Notes under the pieces: generated by a model
What the model was told of the DNA's origin: nothing
The model's input: the letters and a program-made list of their open reading frames with translations, nothing else
The model's database searches: none
In this document: positions 9,222 to 17,620 of the stretch, in pieces
How positions within the stretch are numbered: position 1 is the first letter of the stretch
Layout: the number at the start of each line of letters is the position of its first letter
Program-made: the position numbers and the translations under genes
Assembly: GCA_031963445.1 (NCBI GenBank)
Contig: JASSUH010000001.1
Coordinates: 2,108,001-2,172,000 of the forward strand
Direction of reading: 5' to 3'
Length of the DNA: 64,000 nucleotides
Origin: JASSUD01 sp031963445
GTDB taxonomy: Bacteria > Pseudomonadota > Gammaproteobacteria > Burkholderiales > Burkholderiaceae

Positions 9222-9262
9222 TCCTATTTTTCGCCTTCAATATTCTGACTTTTTAACTTCAA

Positions 9263-10465
9263 ATGCTAAAACGCTTTTGGCTATTTTTCGCGCAGGCAAC
9301 TACCATTTTATTGGCTTGCTTGTTTATTATCGCCACGCTCAAACCACAGTGGCTGCCCGGCCCTGGGCAATTTGGCGGACGCTTAACCAGCCCTATTTTT
9401 GCGCTACGAAATGCGATGCCAGCGTTTGGCTCACACACTGCCGAAAAATCATTTGCCGATGCTGCGCAAAAAGCGATGCCAGCTGTGGTTGATGTTTTTT
9501 CTAGCAAAGAAGGTAAAGAGCCCCCCTCCTCTCGCCTCAACAACCAATTTTTTCAACATTTTTTTGGCGAAGGTGAGAAGCCTCCACTAGATCAACCAAC
9601 AGCTAATATTGGCTCTGGCGTGATCGTCGACAAACGCGGATATATTCTAACGGATGAACACGTGGTGGGGGACGCCGACGATATCGAAGTAGTCTTGGCA
9701 GATGGACGCAAAGCTTCTGCCAAATTGATTGGTAGCGACCCAGAAACTGATCTCGCCGTCTTAAAAATTGATCTGCCCAATCTGCCAACCATTACCTTTA
9801 GCCGCTTTGAAAAAGCGCGTATTGGCGATACGGTGTTGGCCATTGGAAATCCTTTTGGCGTAGGGCAAACGGTCACCAGCGGTATTATCAGCGCATTAGG
9901 ACGAGACAATCTTGGCATTAATGCCTTTGAAAATTTTATTCAAACCGATGCCTCGATTAACCCAGGGAACTCCGGTGGCGCACTCATCGATGTTGATGGC
10001 AACTTACTCGGCATCAATACAGCGATTTATTCACGTACAGGTGGCTCATTAGGTATTGGCTTTGCGGTACCTGTTCCGACTTTACGCACTGTCTTAACCA
10101 GCATTCTTGCCACAGGCACAGTCACGCGCGGCTGGATTGGCGTTGAGCCGCAAAATATTACGCCCGATATTGCCGAGTCTTTTGCACTCACCCAACAATC
10201 CGGTGCCATCATCGCAGGGGTATTGCAAGACGGGCCAGCTGATAAAGCCGGGGTACTTCCAGGCGATATTATTATTGGCGTAAATGACAAAATAATTACT
10301 AATCGTAACCAACTGCTCGAGATGATCGCTCGGATTAAACCTGGCAATTCAGCAAAGATACAATTAGTACGCAAAAATAAAAACTTAGATCTCACTGTAA
10401 CAGTGATTAAACGCCCTCCACCGCCCAAAGAAGAAGAGGAAAAAGAAGATGGCGATGAAGAGTAG
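9263..10465 (+). CDS. HtrA/Deg-family periplasmic serine protease
   Basis: A 400-aa trypsin-like protease with an N-terminal membrane anchor (about 5-25). The catalytic triad is H133 (in TDEHVVG, where TNNHVV-like is more usual), D163 (ETDLAVLKI) and S237 (NPGNSGGA). One PDZ domain (about 285-375) follows, so the layout is DegS/AlgW-like rather than two-PDZ DegP. The C-terminus is rich in E and D. It should sense or degrade misfolded envelope proteins. It is followed by a truncated family A repeat. Confidence 0.9.
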   Translation: MLKRFWLFFAQATTILLACLFIIATLKPQWLPGPGQFGGRLTSPIFALRNAMPAFGSHTAEKSFADAAQKAMPAVVDVFSSKEGKEPPSSRLNNQFFQHFFGEGEKPPLDQPTANIGSGVIVDKRGYILTDEHVVGDADDIEVVLADGRKASAKLIGSDPETDLAVLKIDLPNLPTITFSRFEKARIGDTVLAIGNPFGVGQTVTSGIISALGRDNLGINAFENFIQTDASINPGNSGGALIDVDGNLLGINTAIYSRTGGSLGIGFAVPVPTLRTVLTSILATGTVTRGWIGVEPQNITPDIAESFALTQQSGAIIAGVLQDGPADKAGVLPGDIIIGVNDKIITNRNQLLEMIARIKPGNSAKIQLVRKNKNLDLTVTVIKRPPPPKEEEEKEDGDEE

Positions 10466-10502
10466 CCTCTTGAAAATAGCTAAACAACAAAGTATCGACA
10501 AA

Positions 10503-10587
10503 TCATAGGTTGGGGTGACGAAGGAACCCCAACATGCCTACCGATCACCTCTCAGCGCCTTCTGCTTAGAGATCATAAACAGGCTCT
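10503..10587. repeat. Family A palindromic repeat, right half only
   Basis: Carries the family A core GGTTGGGGTGACGAAGGAAC and the terminus CATAAACAGGCTCT, but the matching left half is absent. It lies between the convergent HtrA protease and tatC genes. Confidence 0.8.
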
Positions 10588-10609
10588 AAACTGAGAGCCT
10601 ACCCACCAC

Positions 10610-11356
10610 TTAAATCACTGACTTACGCTCAAAAAAGCGTGCAGCCAAAATACCAGCTTCATATAGCAAGATCAGCGGTATCGCTAAGACTAACTGCGAA
10701 AATACATCGGGTGGAGTCACAATGGCAGCGATCACAAAAGCACCGACAATAATATAAGGGCGTATTTGCTTCAATTTAGCAATCGTTAATATTCCCATCC
10801 GTACGCACAGTACGACCGCAAGTGGCACCTCAAAAGTCAAACCAAAAGCTAAAAACATCGTGAGTGCGAAATCGAGATAATGATTAATGTCGGTCGACAT
10901 CTGAGCGCCGAGCGGCGCATTGTAATGAGCAATAACGCGAAATAGCAGCGGAAAAACAACCCAGTAAGTAAACGCTATGCCGGCCAGAAATAATAAATAA
11001 CTACTGCTTACAAGCGGCACAATCAATTTCTTTTCATGCTGATACAACCCAGGCGCCACAAATGCCCACAGCTGATACAACACAAACGGCAAAGCAATCA
11101 CAAAAGCCAGCAACAGCGTAACCTTCATCGGCACAAAGAAAGAGCCTGTCACATCGGTCACAATCATCTTGCCATCTTTCGGTAGATTCACTAATAACGG
11201 ATGCGCGAATAAGCGAAAAATGGCTGGCGCCCAATAAGCTAGCGCTACAAATACGAGAATCACCGCAAGGCCCGCACGCATGACGCGCTTGCGCAGTTCG
11301 ATTAGATGAGAAATAAAAACGCTTTGCGTCGTTTCATTTTGTTCAGAATGACTCAC
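10610..11356 (-). CDS. tatC: Sec-independent translocase TatC
   Basis: A 248-aa inner-membrane protein with six hydrophobic segments, the Tat component that binds twin-arginine signals. The N-terminal cytoplasmic segment SHLIELRKRVMRAG holds the conserved E and RKR residues of the receptor site. It follows tatB, but a 103-bp family B repeat now lies between them. An early candidate client in this window is the Rieske protein PetA. Confidence 0.95.
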   Translation of the reverse strand: MSHSEQNETTQSVFISHLIELRKRVMRAGLAVILVFVALAYWAPAIFRLFAHPLLVNLPKDGKMIVTDVTGSFFVPMKVTLLLAFVIALPFVLYQLWAFVAPGLYQHEKKLIVPLVSSSYLLFLAGIAFTYWVVFPLLFRVIAHYNAPLGAQMSTDINHYLDFALTMFLAFGLTFEVPLAVVLCVRMGILTIAKLKQIRPYIIVGAFVIAAIVTPPDVFSQLVLAIPLILLYEAGILAARFFERKSVI

Positions 11357-11396
11357 ATCTAAACCTGATTAAAAAAATTAGCTTAATAATTTAATT

Positions 11397-11499
11397 AGAA
11401 CCTGTTTAGGCTTTTCCTGGTGGCTCTGCGCCGCCGCAGACAGTACAGCTAGTACGGCAAGGCGGCGCAGGGGCGCCAGGGAAAGCCTAAACAGGTTCT
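11397..11499. repeat. Family B 103-bp palindromic repeat (B1)
   Basis: A near-perfect palindrome from AGAACCTGTTTAGGC to its complement GCCTAAACAGGTTCT. The center contains GCAGACAGTACA and TAGTACGGCAAGGC. Its last two bases form part of the tatB stop codon TAG (11498-11500). It separates tatB from tatC. Confidence 0.9.
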
Positions 11500-12001
11500 A
11501 TCTAAAAAATCGTGTTGGTGATCGGCGTAGATTCGCAGGCCGATGCCGTGCGACTCGGGCCGCGCCAGATTGCACATACAAGCGTTTTGCTGTTGTCTGC
11601 TTGTACCATCGTGGCAATGCTGAGCGCTTTGTACGCCAAGATTTTTTGATGGGGGTGTTTAATGCCCAGGATGGAGGAGAGTAACTGTTATGTCTTGTGC
11701 TATCTAAAGTAGCATTTGTCTGAAGATGATCGGCTAGCTCTGGCTCTGACGAAAAGCGCCCTGCTTCGTGCAATGCGCTTTCTATATCTTGCGCAGTCTG
11801 TTTAACATGAGTACGAAGTTGCTTTAATTCTTCTAACTCAATTTCGCGCGTCACTTCAGCTTTAACCTCGTTGACATAGCGTTGCGCTCGCCCAAACAGT
11901 GCACCCATTGTGCGTGCTACTCGTGGCAAGCGTTCTGGCCCAACTACTACCAATGCAACCACGCTAATTACTGCCAATTTCGCTAAACCTAAATCAAGCA
12001 T
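11498..12001 (-). CDS. tatB: Sec-independent translocase TatB
   Basis: A 167-aa protein with an N-terminal hydrophobic helix (LAKLAVISVVALVVVGPERLP), the conserved GPERLP hinge and a following amphipathic helix. It forms the substrate receptor with TatC. The C-terminal tail ends GAARVARHRPANLRRSP, similar to other Burkholderiaceae. The stop codon TAG overlaps the end of repeat B1, so the insertion met the gene exactly at its terminus. Family A repeat A2 separates it from tatA. Confidence 0.93.
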   Translation of the reverse strand: MLDLGLAKLAVISVVALVVVGPERLPRVARTMGALFGRAQRYVNEVKAEVTREIELEELKQLRTHVKQTAQDIESALHEAGRFSSEPELADHLQTNATLDSTRHNSYSPPSWALNTPIKKSWRTKRSALPRWYKQTTAKRLYVQSGAARVARHRPANLRRSPTRFFR

Positions 12002-12029
12002 AATTTGAACAATTCAACTGCATTATTAC

Positions 12030-12210
12030 GAACCTGTTCACGATCTTTCGAAGAACCCGCGGGTTTTTCGAAAGAGCCAAATAAAGGCTGTTGGTACGCA
12101 TGTTGGGGTTCCTGCGTCACCCCAACCTACAATTCTTTGATGTTCGTAGGTTGGGGTGACTCATTTAATTAAATATGGAACCCCAACATGCCGACCAATC
12201 ATCTCTAATA
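12030..12210. repeat. Family A palindromic repeat (A2)
   Basis: The left terminus GAACCTGTTCACGATCTTTC is followed by two inverted copies of the ACCCCAACCTA core. One arm carries the alternative internal module with TTTAATTAAA. The right terminus is degenerate. It lies between tatA and tatB. Confidence 0.85.
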
Positions 12211-12215
12211 GCTTT

Positions 12216-12434
12216 TTAATGCGCATCACGCGCTGAAGTTTTATTTTCAGATTTCGTATCTATCGTTTTAGTAGAGGATAAATCTTTCGTCTCTTCGCCG
12301 TCGCGCATTCCTTCCTTAAAGCCTTTGACAGCACCGCCCAAATCAGCGCCAATATCACGCAATTTTTTTGTGCCAAAAACCAAAGCAACGATCAATAAAA
12401 CGATTAGCCAGTGCCATATGCTTAGTGAACCCAT
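12216..12434 (-). CDS. tatA: Sec-independent translocase TatA
   Basis: A 72-aa pore-forming Tat subunit. I placed the start at ATG 12434 (MGSLSIWHWLIVLLIVALV) because AAGGAGAG precedes it; the longer frame reads back into a repeat. The single transmembrane helix is at about 5-22, followed by FGTKKLRDIG and an amphipathic helix, then a charged tail. tatA, tatB and tatC keep their normal order, but a repeat sits in each gap. Confidence 0.94.
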   Translation of the reverse strand: MGSLSIWHWLIVLLIVALVFGTKKLRDIGADLGGAVKGFKEGMRDGEETKDLSSTKTIDTKSENKTSARDAH

Positions 12435-12450
12435 TGCTCTCTCCTTTTTA

Positions 12451-12558
12451 GGAATCTCTGAAAAACCCCGCGGGCGACAGGACAAACAACTAAGGCCCCT
12501 TGCCGCACTCTTGCACTGCCTGCGGCGGCATGCCTAACCCAAGGGGTTTTGCAGCGTT
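12451..12558. repeat. Family E palindromic repeat (E1)
   Basis: Arms GGAATCTCTGAAAAACCCC and the complement of GGGGTTTTGCAGCGTTTT enclose a core CCCCTTGCCGCACTCTTGCA then CTGCCTGCGGCGGCATGCC, closely related to the family B core. It ends directly at the hinT stop codon and starts 17 bp upstream of the tatA start. Confidence 0.8.
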
Positions 12559-12939
12559 TTAACCCATGCGTGCCCAAGGACGCTTACCACCAAGAATATG
12601 TAGATGCAAATGATAAACTTCCTGCCCTCCGCCGGGGCCAGTATTAATCACCGTACGAAAGCCGTTCCCCTCCCTCTCCTCTTCTGGCGTATAAGCTAAG
12701 CCAAGTTGCTCAGCAAGGCGAGCTGCCAGCCGCATCATTTTGCCAAGCATTAATTCATGCGCAGCACCACAATCTGGCAGCGTAGCAACATGCTCACGTG
12801 GGATAAGCAGAACATGTACGGGCGCTGCCGGGCGAATATCATGAAACGCATAAAACTCATTATCTTCATAAACTTTCTTGCTAGGTATTTCACCCGCAGC
12901 AATTTTGCAGAAAAGACAGTCGTCTTGTTTCACCTTCAT
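12559..12939 (-). CDS. hinT: HIT-family nucleotide-binding hydrolase HinT
   Basis: A 126-aa histidine-triad protein. The active-site motif HLHLHILGG lies near residues 111-119, and the N-terminal CLFCKIAAGEIPSKKVYED is typical. Family members cleave nucleoside phosphoramidates and aminoacyl-AMP. It stands in the Burkholderia order hisE, DUF4870, hinT, tatA. Its stop codon touches repeat E1. Confidence 0.92.
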   Translation of the reverse strand: MKVKQDDCLFCKIAAGEIPSKKVYEDNEFYAFHDIRPAAPVHVLLIPREHVATLPDCGAAHELMLGKMMRLAARLAEQLGLAYTPEEEREGNGFRTVINTGPGGGQEVYHLHLHILGGKRPWARMG

Positions 12940-13018
12940 TCACCCTATTTCTTTTTACTAATTGTTAGCAATACCTTTGCCAGTACGTTATAGCACTGCT
13001 CACTGATTCAGCGTTTCC

Positions 13019-13405
13019 CTAGATTGGCAAAGGCTTATTGTCATATAAATACAACCAGCCCTTAATAATCCGATAAAGCATCCAAATTGCCGACACCCAC
13101 AGCACAATGACGCCTACCGCAACTAGTACCAACATCAGACCCAAAATCATCCATGCTAGCGACCACCAAAAAGTACGAATCTGCCATTTAAAGTGCGGGG
13201 CGTAAGGTGTGCCCTCAGCATCTTCACGTTTGATGTAATTGATAATGATGGCAGCTATTGCGCTCATGCCTGCCGTTAAATAGCCCATCGCATAAAGCGC
13301 ATACAGTATATGCGTCAAAGTGTGTAAACGCTGTTCTTGCTCGGTTCTTTCTAACTGCGTAGCACGCGCTGTAGATATAGGGTCAAATTGATGGGGCTCA
13401 GTCAT
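13019..13405 (-). CDS. DUF4870 family membrane protein
   Basis: A 128-aa protein with three or four hydrophobic segments (about 30-55, 78-105 and the C-terminal VSAIWMLYRIIKGWLYLYD). The C-terminal pattern matches the DUF4870 (Tic20-like) family of small inner-membrane proteins of unknown function. It normally lies between hisE and hinT in Burkholderia, as here. Confidence 0.85.
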   Translation of the reverse strand: MTEPHQFDPISTARATQLERTEQEQRLHTLTHILYALYAMGYLTAGMSAIAAIIINYIKREDAEGTPYAPHFKWQIRTFWWSLAWMILGLMLVLVAVGVIVLWVSAIWMLYRIIKGWLYLYDNKPLPI

Positions 13406-13490
13406 AGCTTTATCTTGTCAATAGGTGAAACAATTATGCAATATTAATGCCTCTGCATTAAGAGAGGCATCGGTATTCGCTAGTACTGAT

Positions 13491-13859
13491 TTAAATATTG
13501 CTTTGCCTCTCACTTTCGCGTTTTCTAAGCTTATTTAATGATTCTTCCTCTAGCCCTGGCATAGCCGCACGCCGTTCAAGTTCGGCCACGACCGATGCCG
13601 GAGAAAGATCAAAATAGGCAAGCATCGCTAAGCAATGAAACCATAAATCTGCCACCTCTCCAATCAACTTAGAAGGATTGGAGTCGCCGCGCATATCTTT
13701 TGCTGCCATGACGACTTCCGTCGCCTCTTCGCCAATTTTTTTTAGTACTGCATCATCGCCTTTTGCGAAGAGACTAGCGACATAAGATTGATTTGGCTCT
13801 TCTTTTTTGCGCTGTTCAAGCAGTGCTGCGAGATGCAGCAGTGTATCTGTAGTGTTCAT
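13491..13859 (-). CDS. hisE: Phosphoribosyl-ATP pyrophosphatase HisE
   Basis: A 122-aa MazG-fold enzyme for the second step of histidine synthesis (PR-ATP to PR-AMP). The metal-binding acidic residues lie in KIGEEATEVVMAAKD and LIGEVADLWFHCLAML. I placed the start at ATG 13859, two bases after the murA stop (TGATAATG). In Burkholderia eight or more his genes separate murA from hisE; all are absent here, so this enzyme looks orphaned unless the pathway is encoded elsewhere. The frame is intact. Confidence 0.92.
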   Translation of the reverse strand: MNTTDTLLHLAALLEQRKKEEPNQSYVASLFAKGDDAVLKKIGEEATEVVMAAKDMRGDSNPSKLIGEVADLWFHCLAMLAYFDLSPASVVAELERRAAMPGLEEESLNKLRKRESERQSNI

Positions 13860-13861
13860 TA

Positions 13862-15115
13862 TCAACTATGTAGACGAAATACCTGCGCACCCACTGCTGA
13901 TAATTTTTTCTCTATTTGATCGTAGCCACGATCTAAATGGTAAATACGTTCGATTACAGTTTCTCCTTGTGCGGCTAGCCCGGCAAGCAGAAGGCATGCA
14001 GAAGCGCGTAAATCAGTTGCCATCACTTTTGCACCGGATAAGCGATCAACCCCTGTAATAAAGGCAGTATGACCATCGGTCATAATCTTTGCCCCTAATC
14101 GGTTTAACTCTTGCACATGCATGAAACGATTCTCAAAAATCGTTTCAATGACTTGCGAGCTACCCTGCGCAATACAGTTAAGCGCCATAAATTGTGCTTG
14201 TAGATCAGTAGGAAAAGCTGGGTATTCTGACGTGCGAAAACTAGTGGCACGCGGACGGCCTTGCATTGACAAACCTATCCAATCATCACCCATCGTAATT
14301 TTAGCGCCAGCTTCAGTCAGCTTTTCTAACACGACTTCAAGTAGCAGTGGCGAGATAGAACGCAGTATCACATCCCCACCCACAGCAGCTGCCGCGCACA
14401 GGAATGTGCCTGCTTCGATGCGGTCAGCAATGACGTTATGCTGCGCGCCATGCAATTTATCAACACCTTGAATCACTAGGCGATCAGTGCCGATACCACT
14501 GATTTTTGCCCCCATGGCAACCAATAAATTAGCTAAATCAGTAATTTCTGGTTCACGCGCGGCATTTTCAATCACTGTCTCGCCCTGCGCGAGGGTCGCT
14601 GCCATTAATAAATTTTCTGTGCCAGTCACGGTAATCATATCGGTGACAATCCGATTGCCGATTAGCTTTTTGGCTCTGGCTACGATATCCCCGTTCTCAA
14701 TTTCGATTTCAGCGCCAAGTGCCCGCAAGCCCTTAATGTGCTGATCAACGGGGCGTGAACCAATCGCACAGCCGCCTGGCAACGAGACACGCGCCTCGCC
14801 AAAACGCGCTAGTAATGGCCCCAATACTAAAATCGAGGCGCGCATGGCTTTCACTAATTCATAAGGGGCAGCTGGATTATTCAGCTCTCTCGCATTAAGT
14901 GTCACTGCACCCTCTGACATCTCAGCTTGCACACCCATTTGCCTGAGCAAGGCCAACATCGTGCGCACGTCTTGCAAATTAGGCATATTGCTTAGACGAA
15001 CCGAATCAGCGCACAGTAAGCTAGCGCACAATAAGGGCAGTGCCGCATTCTTAGCGCCTGAGATATTAATTTCGCCAGTGAGACGCTGCCCACCTTTAAT
15101 TAGTAATTTGTCCAT
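13862..15115 (-). CDS. murA: UDP-GlcNAc 1-carboxyvinyltransferase MurA
   Basis: A 417-aa cytoplasmic enzyme that transfers enolpyruvate from PEP to UDP-GlcNAc, the first committed step of peptidoglycan synthesis. The N-terminal KGGQRLTGEINISGAKNAAL and the active-site cysteine C116 in LPGGCAIGSRPVD (target of fosfomycin) are present. Length is normal. It lies between bolA and hisE, and its stop is separated from the hisE start by two bases. Confidence 0.97.
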   Translation of the reverse strand: MDKLLIKGGQRLTGEINISGAKNAALPLLCASLLCADSVRLSNMPNLQDVRTMLALLRQMGVQAEMSEGAVTLNARELNNPAAPYELVKAMRASILVLGPLLARFGEARVSLPGGCAIGSRPVDQHIKGLRALGAEIEIENGDIVARAKKLIGNRIVTDMITVTGTENLLMAATLAQGETVIENAAREPEITDLANLLVAMGAKISGIGTDRLVIQGVDKLHGAQHNVIADRIEAGTFLCAAAAVGGDVILRSISPLLLEVVLEKLTEAGAKITMGDDWIGLSMQGRPRATSFRTSEYPAFPTDLQAQFMALNCIAQGSSQVIETIFENRFMHVQELNRLGAKIMTDGHTAFITGVDRLSGAKVMATDLRASACLLLAGLAAQGETVIERIYHLDRGYDQIEKKLSAVGAQVFRLHS

Positions 15116-15190
15116 ATAGGGATAGCAGGGAATAAGTAGCGGGTTGACAGAAACGATGGCCTAGTTGCAAGCAGCGCAGAATATAGAAAT

Positions 15191-15478
15191 TTAATTAATA
15201 GGTGATGCAGGCTGCGCTAATGCTTGCTGTTCCTTGTTTACTTTATTTGCATATTCAGCTGGCGTTAACGTTTGCATGCTAAGCGCATGAATTTCGCTGT
15301 GCATTCTGTCACCCAGCGCTGCGTAGACCAGCCGTTGTCGTGCTATTTGAGTTTTGTCTACAAAAGTGTGGCTGACGATGGTGGCGAAGAAATGCTGCCC
15401 ATCTCCATCCACTTCAATATATTCGCAAGCCAGCTTGGCGATGATGTAATCTCGAATTTGTTCAGGGGTTACAGGCAT
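15191..15478 (-). CDS. BolA family protein
   Basis: A 95-aa BolA-fold protein (core about 5-78) of the IbaG/YrbA type that usually accompanies murA and the mla genes. The family pairs with monothiol glutaredoxins and binds Fe-S clusters. Visible family features are VDGDGQHFFATIVS and the helix RQRLVYAALGDRMHSEIHALSM. The tail after about residue 85 is unstructured. Confidence 0.9.
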   Translation of the reverse strand: MPVTPEQIRDYIIAKLACEYIEVDGDGQHFFATIVSHTFVDKTQIARQRLVYAALGDRMHSEIHALSMQTLTPAEYANKVNKEQQALAQPASPIN

Positions 15479-15487
15479 AACTATTTC

Positions 15488-16255
15488 TCACGAGCGTAAT
15501 TTATAGCCACGCGCTAGGAGGCTGATGGTCAGCATCACCAGCAGCGCTAAAAAGCCGCCGACGATCAGTAGACTACGTAGCACTGGTATATCTGACACAC
15601 CAAAAAATCCATAGCGAAAGCCATCGATCATATAAAAAAATGGATTGAAATGAGAAACGCATTTCCAAATCGGCGGTAGCGAGTTCATCGAGTAAAAGAC
15701 CCCAGACAGAAATGTCAGCGGCATAATCAAGAAATTCTGAAAAGCCGCGAGCTGATCAAATTTCTCTGAGCAAATACCCGCAATTAAACCCATTGTACCC
15801 AGCACGGCCGCGCCTAATACAGCAAAGGCCAAGATAATTAACGGCTGCGCAAAATGCATCGGTGCAAACCAAACAGTGATGATAAAAACACCGGTACCCA
15901 CGCATAAACCTCGCACCACTGAAGCCAATACATAAGCACAAAAAATTTCCCAATGCCCAAGTGGCGGCAGCAACATAAACACGACATTGCCAGTAATCTT
16001 GGACTGGATTAAAGATGACGAGCTATTCGCAAAAGCATTTTGTAACACACTCATCATCACCAAGCCAGGTATCAAAAAGCTGATATAGCTGACGCCTGGA
16101 TAAGTTTCCACATGATTTTGCAAAGTGTGGCCAAAGACAGTTAAATAGAGCACTGCCGTAATCACTGGTGCGGCTACTGTTTGAAAGCTCACCTTCCAAA
16201 AACGCAGAATTTCTTTATAAAACAGCGTACGAAAACCTATAAATGTATCTTTCAC
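15488..16255 (-). CDS. ABC-2 type exporter permease
   Basis: A 255-aa integral membrane protein with six hydrophobic segments and the ABC-2 permease motif around GLIAGICSEKFDQLAAFQNF. The start overlaps the stop of the ATPase gene by four bases, so the two form one exporter. YadG/YadH-like pairs occupy this position between mlaB and bolA in Burkholderia. The substrate is unknown. Confidence 0.9.
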   Translation of the reverse strand: MKDTFIGFRTLFYKEILRFWKVSFQTVAAPVITAVLYLTVFGHTLQNHVETYPGVSYISFLIPGLVMMSVLQNAFANSSSSLIQSKITGNVVFMLLPPLGHWEIFCAYVLASVVRGLCVGTGVFIITVWFAPMHFAQPLIILAFAVLGAAVLGTMGLIAGICSEKFDQLAAFQNFLIMPLTFLSGVFYSMNSLPPIWKCVSHFNPFFYMIDGFRYGFFGVSDIPVLRSLLIVGGFLALLVMLTISLLARGYKLRS

Positions 16256-17175
16256 GCACTTACCTCTTTATTTCCTGAACCATTCATCAGTTGCATAAAT
16301 ACATCCTCCAGGTCAGCCTTGCGAATTTCAATTTCCTCAAATTCGCATCCTGCGGTACGGCATTTCGCTAGGATAGGCTCTACTTCATCATAAGAATTAA
16401 GTCGTAGTGCGTACTGATCTTTGTTCGTACGATCGCCAGTCTCAAGCTTAAGCAATTCAGCTGGCAACGTGCCTTGCTTTAAGCTCAACACTAACTGCGT
16501 GCCTGCGAAGCGATGCAATAAAGCAGGCGTACGATCAAGTGCCACCACCGCCCCGTTTTTTAGCATAGCGATACGTTCACACAGCTGTTCAGCTTCTTCT
16601 AAATAATGCGTCGTCAACACAATCGTGTGTCCCGCGCGATGCAAACCACCAATAAATTTCCATAAAGTCTGGCGCAAGCCAACGTCAACCCCTGCAGTCG
16701 GCTCATCTAATACGATCACTGGAGGGCGATGCACAAGTGCTTGCGCAACCAACACGCGCCGCTTCATACCGCCGGAAAGCGCACGCATATTAGTATCCGC
16801 TTTGTCAGTCAAATCAAGATGGGCCATCACCTCATCAATCCAGTCATCGTTACGATTCAGGCCAAAATAACCCGACTGTAAACGCAAGGTTTCGCGCACC
16901 GTAAAAAATGGATCGAAAGCTAACTCTTGCGGTACCACACCAAGCATGCGGCGAGCAGCGCGAAAATCAGTTACCACATCGTGCCCATGCACTTTAACGG
17001 TACCAGCATCCGCGCGTACCAACCCCGCCAAAATACTAATCAGCGTTGTTTTACCTGCGCCATTAGGACCAAGCAAGCCAAAGAATTCACCCGCATTAAT
17101 CGTTAGATCAACGCCTTTGAGTGCTTGCAAGCCGTTGTAGTGTTTTTTAACGTTATGGATTTCAATTGATTGCAT
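16252..17175 (-). CDS. ABC exporter ATP-binding subunit
   Basis: A 307-aa ATPase. I placed the start at ATG 17175 (MQSIEIHNVKKHYNG). The nucleotide-binding motifs are GPNGAGKTT (Walker A), LSGGMKRRVLVAQAL (signature) and VIVLDEPTAGVD (Walker B), with the H-loop in VLTTHYLEEAE. The C-terminal 80 residues form the extra domain of ABC-2 drug/lipid exporter ATPases. Partner of the downstream permease. Confidence 0.92.
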   Translation of the reverse strand: MQSIEIHNVKKHYNGLQALKGVDLTINAGEFFGLLGPNGAGKTTLISILAGLVRADAGTVKVHGHDVVTDFRAARRMLGVVPQELAFDPFFTVRETLRLQSGYFGLNRNDDWIDEVMAHLDLTDKADTNMRALSGGMKRRVLVAQALVHRPPVIVLDEPTAGVDVGLRQTLWKFIGGLHRAGHTIVLTTHYLEEAEQLCERIAMLKNGAVVALDRTPALLHRFAGTQLVLSLKQGTLPAELLKLETGDRTNKDQYALRLNSYDEVEPILAKCRTAGCEFEEIEIRKADLEDVFMQLMNGSGNKEVSA

Positions 17176-17255
17176 AGGTACCAGCAATATTTAATTTGCC
17201 TCAGTTGTTGACAGATTTAGTTTGAAGAGCATCAGCCTAACCCCCTACTTTAATT

Positions 17256-17358
17256 AGAACCTGTTTAGGCTCTCCCTGACGCCCTTACGCCGCCTTGCCG
17301 TACGTCTTGTACTGTCTGCGGCGGCGCAAGATCGCCAGGAAAACCCTAAACAGGTTCT
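17256..17358. repeat. Family B 103-bp palindromic repeat (B2)
   Basis: Runs from AGAACCTGTTTAGGCTCTCC to its mirrored end AAACAGGTTCT, with core CTTGCCGTACGT and TGTACTGTCTGCGGCGGC. The end forms the last two bases of the mlaB stop codon (17357-17359), the same geometry as B1 and tatB. Confidence 0.9.
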
Positions 17359-17620
17359 AAGTATTTAGCAGTTCATCAATACCGTAAGCCTTCGCCAGGC
17401 TACTGAGTTTAGGAGGAAGATTAAGCAAATTTAGCCGCACGCCGCGCGTGAGCGCTGCACGTTGCCAACCCAATAAGACAGCCAGCGCGGACGAATCAAA
17501 TTGGCTCAGCAAAGCGCAATCTACACTAGTTGCACCCACATAAATCTGCTGGAGCCCAACCTCGTACACACCGGCTGCATTAGTCAAACTAAGTGTTGAT
17601 TCTATTTCAAAATGGGTCAT
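17357..17620 (-). CDS. mlaB: Mla STAS-domain protein MlaB
   Basis: An 87-aa STAS-domain protein, the cytoplasmic regulatory subunit of the MlaFEDB phospholipid transporter. Typical STAS features are VDCALLSQFDSSALAVLLGW (normally a DSS/T motif) and a final helix. It starts in a one-base overlap with the mlaC stop (TAATG). Its TAG stop is shared with the end of repeat B2. Confidence 0.85.
   Translation of the reverse strand: MTHFEIESTLSLTNAAGVYEVGLQQIYVGATSVDCALLSQFDSSALAVLLGWQRAALTRGVRLNLLNLPPKLSSLAKAYGIDELLNT

Noticed and set aside
9603..10428. Long minus-strand frames opposite the HtrA protease
   Set aside because: They are antisense shadows of a well-supported gene with an intact catalytic triad.
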